Part shown: in pieces, positions 26,960-36,040 of the stretch | How the letters are laid out: every line of letters begins with the position of its first letter | Position numbering within the stretch: the stretch's first letter is position 1 | From: Candidatus Poribacteria bacterium | Lineage (GTDB): Bacteria > Poribacteria > WGA-4E > WGA-3G | Reading direction: 5' to 3' | Length of the DNA: 64,000 bases | Assembly: GCA_958295945.1 (NCBI GenBank) | Contig: OY282386.1 | Span: 5,016,204 to 5,080,203, forward strand | Notes under the pieces: generated by a model | The model's input: only the letters and a program-made list of their open reading frames with translations | Told to the model about the DNA's origin: nothing | The model's database searches: none | Translations under genes and position numbers: made by a program

Positions 26960-29900
26960 TTATTTCAGTATCAACATTTTTCGCGTTGCGGTAAAATCGC
27001 CAGCAGTGAGTGTATAGAAATACAAACCACTCGACACAGGTTCACCGAGATCGTTTTTCCCATCCCAGGACACCGCACGGCTTTTATTTTCATAGATACC
27101 CGTAGACTTATGTCCTATGACTAATGTTCGAACCTGCTGCCCATCCGCAGTCCAGATCGTCAATGTAACGTCTGCGGCAGCTGCTAACTGGTAAGGTATC
27201 CATGTTTCTGGGTTGAATGGATTTGGATAGTTTGCCAAGAGCCTACTTTTCTCTGGTATGAAAGTATCCAAGAGTTGTTCAAGTTTTGCAATGGCGTGTT
27301 GCCATGCGGGTGATCCGTCATGTGCTTGTTTGAGTATATCAATAGCGTGTTGCACGTCACTGGCGTTATCATGTCGCTGCATCGCGTGTCCAGGTGCTTG
27401 TGGTGTTGTTTCCTCATCAAGATGTTGCACAACTATGAGCAGGTCATGCTTATCCACAGTTCCATCTCCATTGACATCTACGCGTGGATTTTCAGGGTTC
27501 ACATATCCGAGAGCAGAAGCGACCATATACACATCAAGAACGTTGACAATACCATCTTCATTGACATCATAAGGTGGGTATACTGGCTCTATCTTTTTCA
27601 CACCGACAGATATACCTGTTGGTGTGCTTGTGATAGTCTCTCCTGTGCTTGTGCCAGCGACAAATCCGTGTAGTGTTACCTGTGTTTCTCCCGCATCTTT
27701 GACGGTAAATGTGACGGTGAGCAGTGTGCCCTCTCCATCTACACCGCCTTGTGTGATCCGCGTAGAACTTATCCCGTTGATTCTACCCGCTGTGTTATCA
27801 ATGGTGCCGCGTCTAAAATGCGTTCTGCCTGCATTTTGCTTTAGGAAGATGCCTTCTCTCACACTATTTACCTTTAGGAGTGCTGGATCAAAGTGAATAT
27901 CAGAGTGCCACCCTGCTAAATCAGAGACATCGGTTACCTTCAGATCAATGGTAAAGGTCCTATCCATTTCGAAGTCTGTTGCATCTGTAGTAAGTTCGAA
28001 TCTATTGGTAGGCGGTAACACAGTGTATTGTGTGCCTTTTTCAAACCCGAAGAAACCGCTCCATCCGCCCCCAGTTTCATAGACAGCGACTAACAGCACA
28101 TTTATGCCTTGTTTCAAAGTGACAACAACATTATCTTGATAATCGCTGGCATCTCTATGTACAGCATTCGTGTGAACCAATGTGCCATTGAACCAGACCT
28201 TGACACTATCATCACTTCCCACGAGCATGGTTGTTTGCTGTTCACTTTCGGCATGTAATCGTATAGAACCGTAAGCAACATGGTTATCTACATCACCGGA
28301 TCCCAATCCGGTAGTATTCACAAGGTCATTAATATTATTACCACTTGTTGGTGATATTTTCGCGGGTGTCCACACTTTGGTGCCGACTGCGTTTCCGTTT
28401 ATTGCGCCTTCGGTCGCGATTTGCGTTTCTGTAACGGTGCCCCCGCTTATTTGTGCGAGAAAATCTATTCCAGACCGCACGGCATTTACTGCGTCTCTGC
28501 CATCTGTCGATGCAATCATCCATAACCAGGGTCCTTCTATTTTCGTGCCATCCGTTCTAAGGAACGGAACAACGTTGTTTTCACTTCTAATAGACACACT
28601 CTGGGGTAAACTTTCTAAAGATGAAAAATCAGCGATTGCATTTTCTCTCAGGTCTAAATGCGTCAAGTTTGTTAGGTTTGCCAGTGGCGTTACATCAGAT
28701 ATAATGTTCTGCTCAAGGTTAATACGATTCAATCGTGTGAGTTCTGCCAATGGCGTTAGATCGGAAATTAGGTTAACGGGAAGATGCAGTTCTTTCAAGT
28801 TCTTTAGATTGCGCAGCGGCGATAGATCGGCAATTTGGTTGTCCCGTAACGTGAGGTTTTCCAGTTGTGTGAGTTCGGACAGAGCATTGATGTTTGTAAC
28901 ACCAGCATGATTTATTGCCAAGCGTTTCAATGTTTTAAACTCACGCAAAGCCTCGAGAGTTGTCAATTCTCTGTTGCTGGAACACTCTATCCATTTCAAT
29001 CTGCGTGCGGGTGCGAGGACAGAAAAATCCGAGATACGGGTATCCCAAGCACGGATACCCTCAAGGCTGGGTAATTTAGCGAGTGGCGATAGATCCGTTA
29101 CAGGTGTGTTTTCAATGCCAATGCCTTTGAGGCGCACCAATCCCGTTAGCGGTGACAGATCGGTAATATTGGTTTCCTCAAGACCGAGCCAATCCAGGCT
29201 TTTTAGATTTGCAAGTGGTGATACATCGGTGATGTTGTTCCCGCGTAGTTTGATGTTATTCAGCCTGATGAGATCTGCCAGTGGTGTCAAGTCGGTTATT
29301 GCGTTTCGGCGTAGCTCAATGCGTTGTAGTTTCGTTGCTTTCTCAAGCCCTGTCAAATCGCGTATACCGGCATCATCTGCGAAAAGATGTGTCAATGTTT
29401 CCATTTCAGTGATTGTTATCGTTGAAGCATTCGGTTTGCCGAGTGCAGCAGCAATAGCAGTCAATAGATTGGTGTCTGGGATATAAGCGACATTTCCGAT
29501 GGGTGTATCTCTATCATCTGGTGTCGGGTCTACGGTGCTATCGTCTGAGTTGATAGCGTCGACTATATCAGCAAACTGTGCTGTCCATGCGTCTCTGTTG
29601 AGAGTGCCACCGCCTAAAAGGGATGTCAATCCTAAGTTTTGTAAAGACTGTTTATCCTGGACCTGTTGCACCAACGTCTCTGTTTTTAGTCCTAAAGCAG
29701 CGGCAGCGTTCGCAGCGTTAAGCGGTTGTTCAAACACTTCGTGTGCCCGATGCACCGGTTCAATATCCTCAAATCCTTCACCTGTGGCTTTCAGCAGTGC
29801 CTGCCGATACTTTTCAGTATCTTGTTCAAGGAGTGTATCCATTTTATCTTGCCCGACATAAAGGCGGAGTGCTTGTGTTTTATCATAGTTCGGGTTTTCT

Positions 29901-31183
29901 GTGAGTTCAATGGTTGTTCGCATCACATCATCAAACGTCTTCATCCCTTCTGTATGGCATCCGATACAAGACAATCCATTCCGCACAGCAGGATCGCTTG
30001 CAGCGGGGTTTGAAACAATATCCGTTGGGGCTTTATCAATGCGGTTGCCTTTGTCATCAGAAATGTAGTATGCCTGTAGTCCATTCGGCAGGTTGAAAAC
30101 AATCTCGCCCCCATCGTGTTGGAAAGAGAGCGGGTGTGTTCGGATATTCTGTGCGCCGACACTCCCTGCAAAGTCGTAGCTTTTCCAATACGCACCATAC
30201 GAGGACGTATGGCGTTCTACGACGCGATTGTTTTTCGATACACCCGAATCAACGATCCCTGCCCGCGAGACGCGGATGCCAGGGGATTGCTGTATATTCC
30301 GCTGCACATTTATGCCGAGTTGTTGTTCTAAAGCGAGGTCGGTATCGGGGAGACGCAAAATATCATGGTAAAGAGGCGGGAGCGATGCGGTCGCAAGGAA
30401 CCAATCCGCCTGTATAAACGGCACGTTAGATTGCGTATCTTGTCGCAGCTGTGTAAGTTTTTCAAACCGATCGGCTTCTGTTTCGGCGTTGAACTCTATG
30501 GTGTAAGGATAGTCTTGTTCTATCCGTTCCCACACATCGTCGCGCGTATCCCATTCATCCCATTCATAGTGGCGTAGGTCAATGTAAAGCAGTGTCTGTG
30601 ACAGGTTGATAGCGTGTGGCTTGATAATATCGTGTCCCCACGAAAGACTGTTCACCAGTTTAGAAAGCGCGTTCCGATAGGCTTGTAGGTTTTCAGTGGT
30701 TTCGCCAGCGTTGTAAAGATGCGTCAATGAAAAATAACGCGCATAAGGACGTTCATAAGATTCCAGCGTTGTTAGGTGTGCTTGTATCGTGTCGAGCAGC
30801 GTATCGGTTGTAATGAAGTTGATGTCTTGTTCGACTTCCCAATCGGGTGCCCCTTGTGTGATCCAATCGCGAATTGTCGCAATTGCGTTATCTGATAAAG
30901 CCGGTTGTAAAAGTGGCATCCGTTTTGCTGTATCCGTACTGATAAGCCGTAGGTAGAGTTCGGAAGCACCGGGATTGTTCGGAACAACGCTACCACCCGC
31001 AATGAGTTGATCTCTGTTCTCTATCAGCAGATTTTCTGTAAAAGATCCACCGGTGCCGTGGCAGTTGAGACATTTATTTTCAAGGATTGCATAGGCTTGT
31101 TGTCCGAGTGTGTCTTGTGCCTGTGCTGTGTTTATGCTGAAAATTATAATAGCTAAGAGTACAAGAATAATATGATTTTTCAT
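26960..31183 (-). CDS. Secreted cytochrome c / LRR / cohesin / dockerin protein with FlgD-like tail
   Basis: A 1407-residue exported protein. After the signal peptide (cleavage near AQAQ), residues ~25-115 form a Planctomycete-type cytochrome c domain with CLNCH (C38, C41, H42) and a likely distal Met in RMPLLQP. A second haem motif CIGCH lies near residue 410. Residues ~620-900 are internalin-type LRRs. A ligand-binding-like module follows (EGPWLWMIASTDG, TTMLVGSDDSVKVWFNGTLV). A cohesin-like domain (FTIDLKVTDVSDLAGWHSDI), a dockerin (DVNEDGIVNVLDV, DVNGDGTVDKHDL) and the FlgD-like tail complete it. Haem on the same chain as cohesin and dockerin is unusual. Function unknown; extracellular redox or surface display is inferred. 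Confidence 0.87.
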   Translation of the reverse strand: MKNHIILVLLAIIIFSINTAQAQDTLGQQAYAILENKCLNCHGTGGSFTENLLIENRDQLIAGGSVVPNNPGASELYLRLISTDTAKRMPLLQPALSDNAIATIRDWITQGAPDWEVEQDINFITTDTLLDTIQAHLTTLESYERPYARYFSLTHLYNAGETTENLQAYRNALSKLVNSLSWGHDIIKPHAINLSQTLLYIDLRHYEWDEWDTRDDVWERIEQDYPYTIEFNAETEADRFEKLTQLRQDTQSNVPFIQADWFLATASLPPLYHDILRLPDTDLALEQQLGINVQRNIQQSPGIRVSRAGIVDSGVSKNNRVVERHTSSYGAYWKSYDFAGSVGAQNIRTHPLSFQHDGGEIVFNLPNGLQAYYISDDKGNRIDKAPTDIVSNPAASDPAVRNGLSCIGCHTEGMKTFDDVMRTTIELTENPNYDKTQALRLYVGQDKMDTLLEQDTEKYRQALLKATGEGFEDIEPVHRAHEVFEQPLNAANAAAALGLKTETLVQQVQDKQSLQNLGLTSLLGGGTLNRDAWTAQFADIVDAINSDDSTVDPTPDDRDTPIGNVAYIPDTNLLTAIAAALGKPNASTITITEMETLTHLFADDAGIRDLTGLEKATKLQRIELRRNAITDLTPLADLIRLNNIKLRGNNITDVSPLANLKSLDWLGLEETNITDLSPLTGLVRLKGIGIENTPVTDLSPLAKLPSLEGIRAWDTRISDFSVLAPARRLKWIECSSNRELTTLEALREFKTLKRLAINHAGVTNINALSELTQLENLTLRDNQIADLSPLRNLKNLKELHLPVNLISDLTPLAELTRLNRINLEQNIISDVTPLANLTNLTHLDLRENAIADFSSLESLPQSVSIRSENNVVPFLRTDGTKIEGPWLWMIASTDGRDAVNAVRSGIDFLAQISGGTVTETQIATEGAINGNAVGTKVWTPAKISPTSGNNINDLVNTTGLGSGDVDNHVAYGSIRLHAESEQQTTMLVGSDDSVKVWFNGTLVHTNAVHRDASDYQDNVVVTLKQGINVLLVAVYETGGGWSGFFGFEKGTQYTVLPPTNRFELTTDATDFEMDRTFTIDLKVTDVSDLAGWHSDIHFDPALLKVNSVREGIFLKQNAGRTHFRRGTIDNTAGRINGISSTRITQGGVDGEGTLLTVTFTVKDAGETQVTLHGFVAGTSTGETITSTPTGISVGVKKIEPVYPPYDVNEDGIVNVLDVYMVASALGYVNPENPRVDVNGDGTVDKHDLLIVVQHLDEETTPQAPGHAMQRHDNASDVQHAIDILKQAHDGSPAWQHAIAKLEQLLDTFIPEKSRLLANYPNPFNPETWIPYQLAAAADVTLTIWTADGQQVRTLVIGHKSTGIYENKSRAVSWDGKNDLGEPVSSGLYFYTLTAGDFTATRKMLILK

Positions 31184-31194
31184 GAGGTATCTCC

Positions 31195-31241
31195 TTATTT
31201 TTTGATTAGCATTTTACGGGTTGCTGTGAAGTCGTCCGCCG
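31195..31241 (-). pseudogene. Orphan tail fragment
   Basis: The minus strand reads EMTADDFTATRKMLIKK and a stop, the end of a FlgD-like tail. It abuts the stop codon of the following TPR gene and has no body. Confidence 0.65.
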
Positions 31242-31706
31242 TCATTTCAGATGTAGAAGATTAGTTAACGTTCCCTTTAGTACCACAATTTCGGCGTGCA
31301 GGCTTGGTAAAGAGGTAAAGTCATCGGCTTTGTCTAAATCTTTGATCGCGAAGTCATATTGTTTACGTTCTATCTTGAGTCTCGCGCGAGCAATATAGAG
31401 TTCGGCATTTTCTGGGTCATTGTGGATAGCTAAGTCGTATGCTGCGTTTGCAGCGACAAGATTTCCTTCCAAAGCATAGTTAGCCGCCATATATTGATAA
31501 TAAGTTTGCTTAAACTCAAAGGCTACTGGTAAGTCCTCCCTAAACATTTTTTCGTATTCCTCTGTTGCTGTGAGAGGCGATTTATACAACAAGCGTCCAA
31601 ACAAGCCGATTGCGAAAAAAATCACGAGGAGAGAACCTACTGTGATAATAAAACCTTTTCTTACGTGAAAAGAAAAAAGTTCATAGCGTTTCTCCTTGCT
31701 TATCAA
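31242..31706 (-). CDS. Membrane-anchored TPR-like protein
   Basis: A 154-residue protein with one N-terminal membrane segment (FIITVGSLLVIFFAIGLFG) and a C-terminal pair of tetratricopeptide-type helices (YALEGNLVAANAAYDLAIHND, NAELYIARARLKIERKQYDFAI). TPRs usually mediate protein contacts; partner unknown. Its start overlaps the stop of the upstream gene (ATGA, 31703-31706), so the two are translationally coupled. Confidence 0.75.
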   Translation of the reverse strand: MISKEKRYELFSFHVRKGFIITVGSLLVIFFAIGLFGRLLYKSPLTATEEYEKMFREDLPVAFEFKQTYYQYMAANYALEGNLVAANAAYDLAIHNDPENAELYIARARLKIERKQYDFAIKDLDKADDFTSLPSLHAEIVVLKGTLTNLLHLK

Positions 31707-32194
31707 TCAACAGCAATCGTTTTGGATTTCAGTCCACCATTGCTAAGTTTGATTGATGCCTTATCACCAATTTGAAAAGCAATCTGTTTTCCTTTAGGCT
31801 TTCTCATTTCAATCAATTGGACATCATTCTCTACACTCAATGTTATCCCCTTTTCTCTCAATACATCAACGCTTTTATCAAGAGTATCTATATCAATGAG
31901 AGGAAGCAAATCTTCAAGAGGAGGTCTATCTAAAATCTCTATGTGTTTCGGTGTTATAGTTGCCACATTTCCTTCTGGATTATAATCACCAACCCAGATA
32001 TGCCCAGGTGTTAGTTCAATTCCATGTTTAGTATTATCTGGATCACCTATCGTAATACTTTCACTGACAATTAACTTTTTCACACGTGCAACTTCATCCT
32101 CAGCGTTTAGGTTGTTCAAGGTTCCGATAAAATATCCGAAAGACGCGATGACAGCACCAAGTGCCATATATGCTAATTTCTGTTTTAAATTCAT
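31703..32194 (-). CDS. Membrane-anchored hypothetical protein
   Basis: A 163-residue protein with a single N-terminal membrane segment (LAYMALGAVIASFGYFIGTL) and a beta-rich soluble part (ESITIGDPDNTKHGIELTPG, WVGDYNPEGNVATITPKHI). I do not recognise a named domain. Coupled to the TPR gene downstream; together they look like a small envelope module. GGAGATAAC precedes the ATG. Confidence 0.65.
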   Translation of the reverse strand: MNLKQKLAYMALGAVIASFGYFIGTLNNLNAEDEVARVKKLIVSESITIGDPDNTKHGIELTPGHIWVGDYNPEGNVATITPKHIEILDRPPLEDLLPLIDIDTLDKSVDVLREKGITLSVENDVQLIEMRKPKGKQIAFQIGDKASIKLSNGGLKSKTIAVD

Positions 32195-32260
32195 AGTTAT
32201 CTCCTTTTATTAGTGTTATTTGTACGGGGATTTATATCTCCCCGCAGGACGCTTCATAAT

Positions 32261-32432
32261 TTACTTGCGTATCAACATTTTGCGCGTGGCACTGAAATCG
32301 CCAGCTGTGAGCGTATAGAAATACAAACCGCTTGCCACAGGTTCACCAACTTCGTTTTTGCCATCCCAATACGCTGCACGTCCACGACTATTGTAGTAGC
32401 CAGCGGATTGAAAACCGAGCGAGAGTGTACGA
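32261..32432 (-). pseudogene. Orphan FlgD/por-like tail, about 57 codons
   Basis: On the minus strand this reads FRTLSLGFQSAGYYN, then AAYWDGKNEVGEPVASGLYF and YTLTAGDFSATRKMLIRK with a stop. It is the last two thirds of the tail domain without the PNPFNPETW part or any protein body. The 3' flank (CATAATTTACTTGCG) matches that of the gene ending at 24191, so the repeated unit extends past the stop codon. The remainder of 32433-32548 shows nothing recognisable. Confidence 0.8.
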
Positions 32433-32548
32433 AATCAATGTACCGAAAGACCTAACGTGAGTTTGATAATTAACAGGACAGGCGCAAATTGAACAGAGAA
32501 CGGGCATATTTGCTGAAAAAATCATTATTTTAGTGTTTTTAACCCCCT

Positions 32549-32571
32549 AAGTCCCCTTATCAGGGGGACTT
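32549..32571. terminator. GC-rich hairpin between gene groups
   Basis: AAGTCCCC and GGGGACTT form a perfect 8-bp stem with a 7-base loop. It lies past the stop of the minus-strand substrate-binding protein gene. There is no proper T-run on either strand directly after the stem, so terminator function is uncertain. Confidence 0.3.
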
Positions 32572-32688
32572 TAAGAGGAAATGTGGAAATCCTAACTATT
32601 TATCAAACTCGCGTGAAAGACTTAAATTGCCTTGTATCAAACGACGCAATCCTTTTTTTGATAAATGAGTAGCAAGCATTTTACTTCC

Positions 32689-33756
32689 TTACTGTGCCCT
32701 CGCATTCCACATCTGGGCACGTGCCATAAAGATATTGCTGTCATGTGACCATTCCGCGTAGCCGATATTTCCAGAATCGGTAAGATAACCAATCCACCAA
32801 TTAAGATAAGAGATCAATTCCGCATCATTGAGTGATAGCGTAAACCCGCCATATTCGACTTGCACATCCAAGGCAGACACAACAAATTGTCCATCGGATG
32901 CTATGGCACCATCTTGGTTACCGATTGCACCTCTTGCGATCGCGTCAATCCTACCATCGGCAAGTGCCTCAAGCAACGCCAATTCTCCAATATCCGTACC
33001 AAGATAGATCACCTGTGGCATTTCTTCCGCGGGTGGGTAGATATGTGTTCTACCTCCTAAATTCGGAGAGGTATCGGCAGCGGTAATTTTGTAACCCTCT
33101 GTTCCATCGGCGACAAGCGTCCCATGCAGTGTTTCAATGCGGGTACCTAAGGCGAGGATGCCATTAGCATCAACAATCTCTGTAATTTCAAGTAAACGTG
33201 CTTCACCTGTGGTGCCAGCAAGTACTCCCACGCGCACATTATGCGTTAGGTCGGTGTAGTGTGAGAGGCGTTGCCTATCTTCGGCACGAACCAGAAGCGA
33301 TTGGCGAAACTTGATATGTCCTGCAGTAAAAGCAACAAGTGGTGTACCAGTTGCGTCCTGTGTCCGAGAATTAAGGATTGTGATACCGCCTCCGATAATA
33401 TCATATTCTGGTTCAGCAGCCTTGAGCCAGATACCTGGCCATTCTCTGATTGCCTTTTGAGAAAAAGACAAACCAGTGTCTGTTATAGCTTCAACTGCTC
33501 TCAAAAGGTCTGCTTCATAACCGAGATGTGTGTCGAACCTATCCGAAGTCGGATCCGGATCGGCACTGTAACTAACAGGTGCGAAATAGGCATAAAAGCC
33601 GACATAAAGAACACGAGGTTCTTTATCCCATATCGGCGGACAAGAATCATGAACTGAACGAAAAGGGGTAGGTACGTCAATAACGTCATTGACTATCTTC
33701 TCACAACCCGTCAACAGGAGGAAAAACACTATATAGGGTATAAATAATATTCTCAT
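32689..33756 (-). CDS. Solute-binding lipoprotein (SBP_bac_3-like)
   Basis: A lipoprotein of about 355 residues with signal peptide and lipobox LLTGC. The body matches an amino-acid-type extracytoplasmic binding protein: LGYEADLLRAVEAI near the start, LVRAEDRQRLSH, VRVGVLAGTTGEARLLEI and ALADGRIDAIARGAIG. I chose the ATG at 33756 because AAGGAAAAA precedes it; the open frame extends to 33801. No permease or ATPase genes are adjacent, so it may be an orphan binding protein or a sensor component. Confidence 0.75.
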   Translation of the reverse strand: MRILFIPYIVFFLLLTGCEKIVNDVIDVPTPFRSVHDSCPPIWDKEPRVLYVGFYAYFAPVSYSADPDPTSDRFDTHLGYEADLLRAVEAITDTGLSFSQKAIREWPGIWLKAAEPEYDIIGGGITILNSRTQDATGTPLVAFTAGHIKFRQSLLVRAEDRQRLSHYTDLTHNVRVGVLAGTTGEARLLEITEIVDANGILALGTRIETLHGTLVADGTEGYKITAADTSPNLGGRTHIYPPAEEMPQVIYLGTDIGELALLEALADGRIDAIARGAIGNQDGAIASDGQFVVSALDVQVEYGGFTLSLNDAELISYLNWWIGYLTDSGNIGYAEWSHDSNIFMARAQMWNARAQ

Positions 33757-33861
33757 TGGATTTTTCCTTTCTTGATTAAGTTCTTTCATAGTACCGATCA
33801 AAAACTCATAATCCGATGACCACTCTCGCTCCTCATAGGTGTGAGAGCGGTCCGGTTGCTT

Positions 33862-36018
33862 TTACTTCCGTATCAACATTTTGCGCGTGGCAGAAAAATC
33901 GCCTGCGGTCAGCGTATAGAAATACAAACCACTCGCCACAGACTCACCGAGATCGTTATTTCCATCCCAATACGCAGCACGGCTTTTATTTTCATAAATA
34001 CCGACAGGTTTTTGTCCTAATGCTAACTGCCGAACCTGCTGACCATCCGCAGTCCAGATCGTCAATGTAACGTCTGCGGCAGCTGCTAACTGGTAAGGTA
34101 TCCATGTTTCTGGGTTGAATGGATTTGGGTAGTTCGCGAGCAGTGCTGTGTGCTGCGGAGTTAGGGTTTTCAAGAGCTGTTGAAGATTCGCTATGCCTTG
34201 TCGGAACACAAGCGATCCGTCATCTTCAGTCTGTGCCGTTTTTATCCAAAACGATAGTTTTGTTGGCGATAGACCTTTGTGTGTGAGCAACTCAGGGGCA
34301 GCGGGTATGCCCGTTATTTCGCCCATGTGTCCAGCGACAAGAACGATGTCCGTTATGTTCACCCTTCCATCACCATTGACATCGGAGCGTGCATTGACAG
34401 GCGGAGATTTACCGTAGTCTTGTCCCACCAGTATCAAATCTAAAATAGTGATGTGCCCATCTTCATTGACATCATAAGCCGGTATCCTATCGCGTGAAAT
34501 CGGTTTGTTCACTGTGTATTCTGTTCCAACGTCAAATCCAAAGGATGCATGGAATTGATTGACATGGTTCGGATGGTTGTCAAGCCCGACTAACAACACA
34601 TTCGTTCCCGCTTTGAGCGTAACAGGAATATAAACATGGTATCCTTCTTGCCAATGTCCACTGTTTTTCTGGTAAACAACGTCACCATTGAGGTAGAGAC
34701 GAATCCCATCTCGGTGGCCAACGAACATGCGTGTCTGTTGTTCAATAGGTGATTCTATCGTCGCAGAGCCGTAGACAATCCCGTTGTTCCCTACGCCTTG
34801 ACGTTTTAGCATCTCACCGATATTCTTCCCCGTAGGTGCAATCGTATCTGCTACCCAAACACTATTACCAACGCGTTTGTCTTCCGATGCCCCCACGGTC
34901 GCGACTTTCTGCTCTGTGCCGCGCCCATCACTTGCAACAGATAACGCATCTCCATCGGTGATACGATCGCCAGGGACAAGCACCCAGAGCCACGGTCCGA
35001 CGATCTTCGTGCCACCACTCGGAAATGCAGGATTGGTGTGCCACACAATCACAGTCCCATCAAATAATCCCTCTATAGCGGATACATCTGAAACAGCATT
35101 ATGGGTAAATGCCAACCATTTCAAACGCTGTAAGTCAGCAAGCACCGATACATCTGATATATCATTTTCACTCAGATTCAGTCGTGTCAAGTTTGTGAGG
35201 CTTGCTAACGAAGATATGTCTGTGATGTCGTTACCCACCAGATATATCTCTGTGAGCGTTGTCATCTCTGCTAACGCAGAAATATCTGATATTTCACCAC
35301 CGCAAATATCAAGCACGCGCAGTTTGGGTAAGTCTTTCAATGGGGCAAGGTCTAATATCGGTGTGCCCCAGGAGTGAATACTTCGCAAGCTCATTAACCC
35401 TGAAAGTGGCGTGAGGTCTGCAGGTGGATTGCCACTCATATTTATCCATTCAAGTTTTTTTAGATCCTTGAGCGGCGTGAGATCCGTTATCAGGTTGTTT
35501 CCTATACTTATGCCTCCCAAATTGTGTAAGCCTGCAACCGGGGATAGATCTTCTATAATGTTACCACCACCCAACCGTAAATCATGCAAAGTGAGTAATT
35601 CCGTTAGCGGGGATAAATCCGATATTGCGTTATCTTCAAGAAATAGCCACTTCAAGTTAGGCAAACTTGATAAAGGTGACAGATCAGACAGTATTCCATT
35701 GTGATTAAGCTCTAACCGATATAACTTAGTCAATCCCGAAAGGGGTGAGAGATCGGTTATTGTATTACGATTGAGATGCAGTTCCCGCAGACGGCTTGCA
35801 GTTTCAAGCCCCGTTAGATCAGAGATACCTCTGTCATTGGCTCGCAATATTTTCAACGATCCCATCTCCAATGTGGTTATGGGAACATCCGCTGCTTTGC
35901 CAAGTGTTTCGGCGATGGCTGCGCGAAGGTTCTCGTCTGGAATGTCTACGATCTGCGCTGATAATGACGGAATAGAAAATAACATAATCACAAGAACGAT
36001 CCATACATACTTCATCAA
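33862..36018 (-). CDS. Secreted LRR / dockerin protein with FlgD-like tail
   Basis: A 718-residue exported protein. The signal peptide ends near LSAQ. Residues ~25-320 are internalin-type LRRs (LTGLETASRLRELHLNRNTI repeats). Residues ~335-505 form the same ligand-binding-like module as in the 1407-residue protein (IVGPWLWVLVPG, TRMFVGHRDGIRLYLNGDVV). A dockerin follows (DVNEDGHITILDL, DVNGDGRVNITDI) at about 515-575. The last ~90 residues are the FlgD-like tail, nearly identical in nucleotides to those at 24191 and 26960. Unlike its neighbours it has no cohesin. Confidence 0.87.
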   Translation of the reverse strand: MMKYVWIVLVIMLFSIPSLSAQIVDIPDENLRAAIAETLGKAADVPITTLEMGSLKILRANDRGISDLTGLETASRLRELHLNRNTITDLSPLSGLTKLYRLELNHNGILSDLSPLSSLPNLKWLFLEDNAISDLSPLTELLTLHDLRLGGGNIIEDLSPVAGLHNLGGISIGNNLITDLTPLKDLKKLEWINMSGNPPADLTPLSGLMSLRSIHSWGTPILDLAPLKDLPKLRVLDICGGEISDISALAEMTTLTEIYLVGNDITDISSLASLTNLTRLNLSENDISDVSVLADLQRLKWLAFTHNAVSDVSAIEGLFDGTVIVWHTNPAFPSGGTKIVGPWLWVLVPGDRITDGDALSVASDGRGTEQKVATVGASEDKRVGNSVWVADTIAPTGKNIGEMLKRQGVGNNGIVYGSATIESPIEQQTRMFVGHRDGIRLYLNGDVVYQKNSGHWQEGYHVYIPVTLKAGTNVLLVGLDNHPNHVNQFHASFGFDVGTEYTVNKPISRDRIPAYDVNEDGHITILDLILVGQDYGKSPPVNARSDVNGDGRVNITDIVLVAGHMGEITGIPAAPELLTHKGLSPTKLSFWIKTAQTEDDGSLVFRQGIANLQQLLKTLTPQHTALLANYPNPFNPETWIPYQLAAAADVTLTIWTADGQQVRQLALGQKPVGIYENKSRAAYWDGNNDLGESVASGLYFYTLTAGDFSATRKMLIRK

Positions 36019-36040
36019 ATCTCTCCTTTGTAGATACGAT

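Noticed and set aside
32689-33756. Complete ABC transporter locus
   Set aside because: Only a binding protein is present; no permease or ATPase lies nearby.
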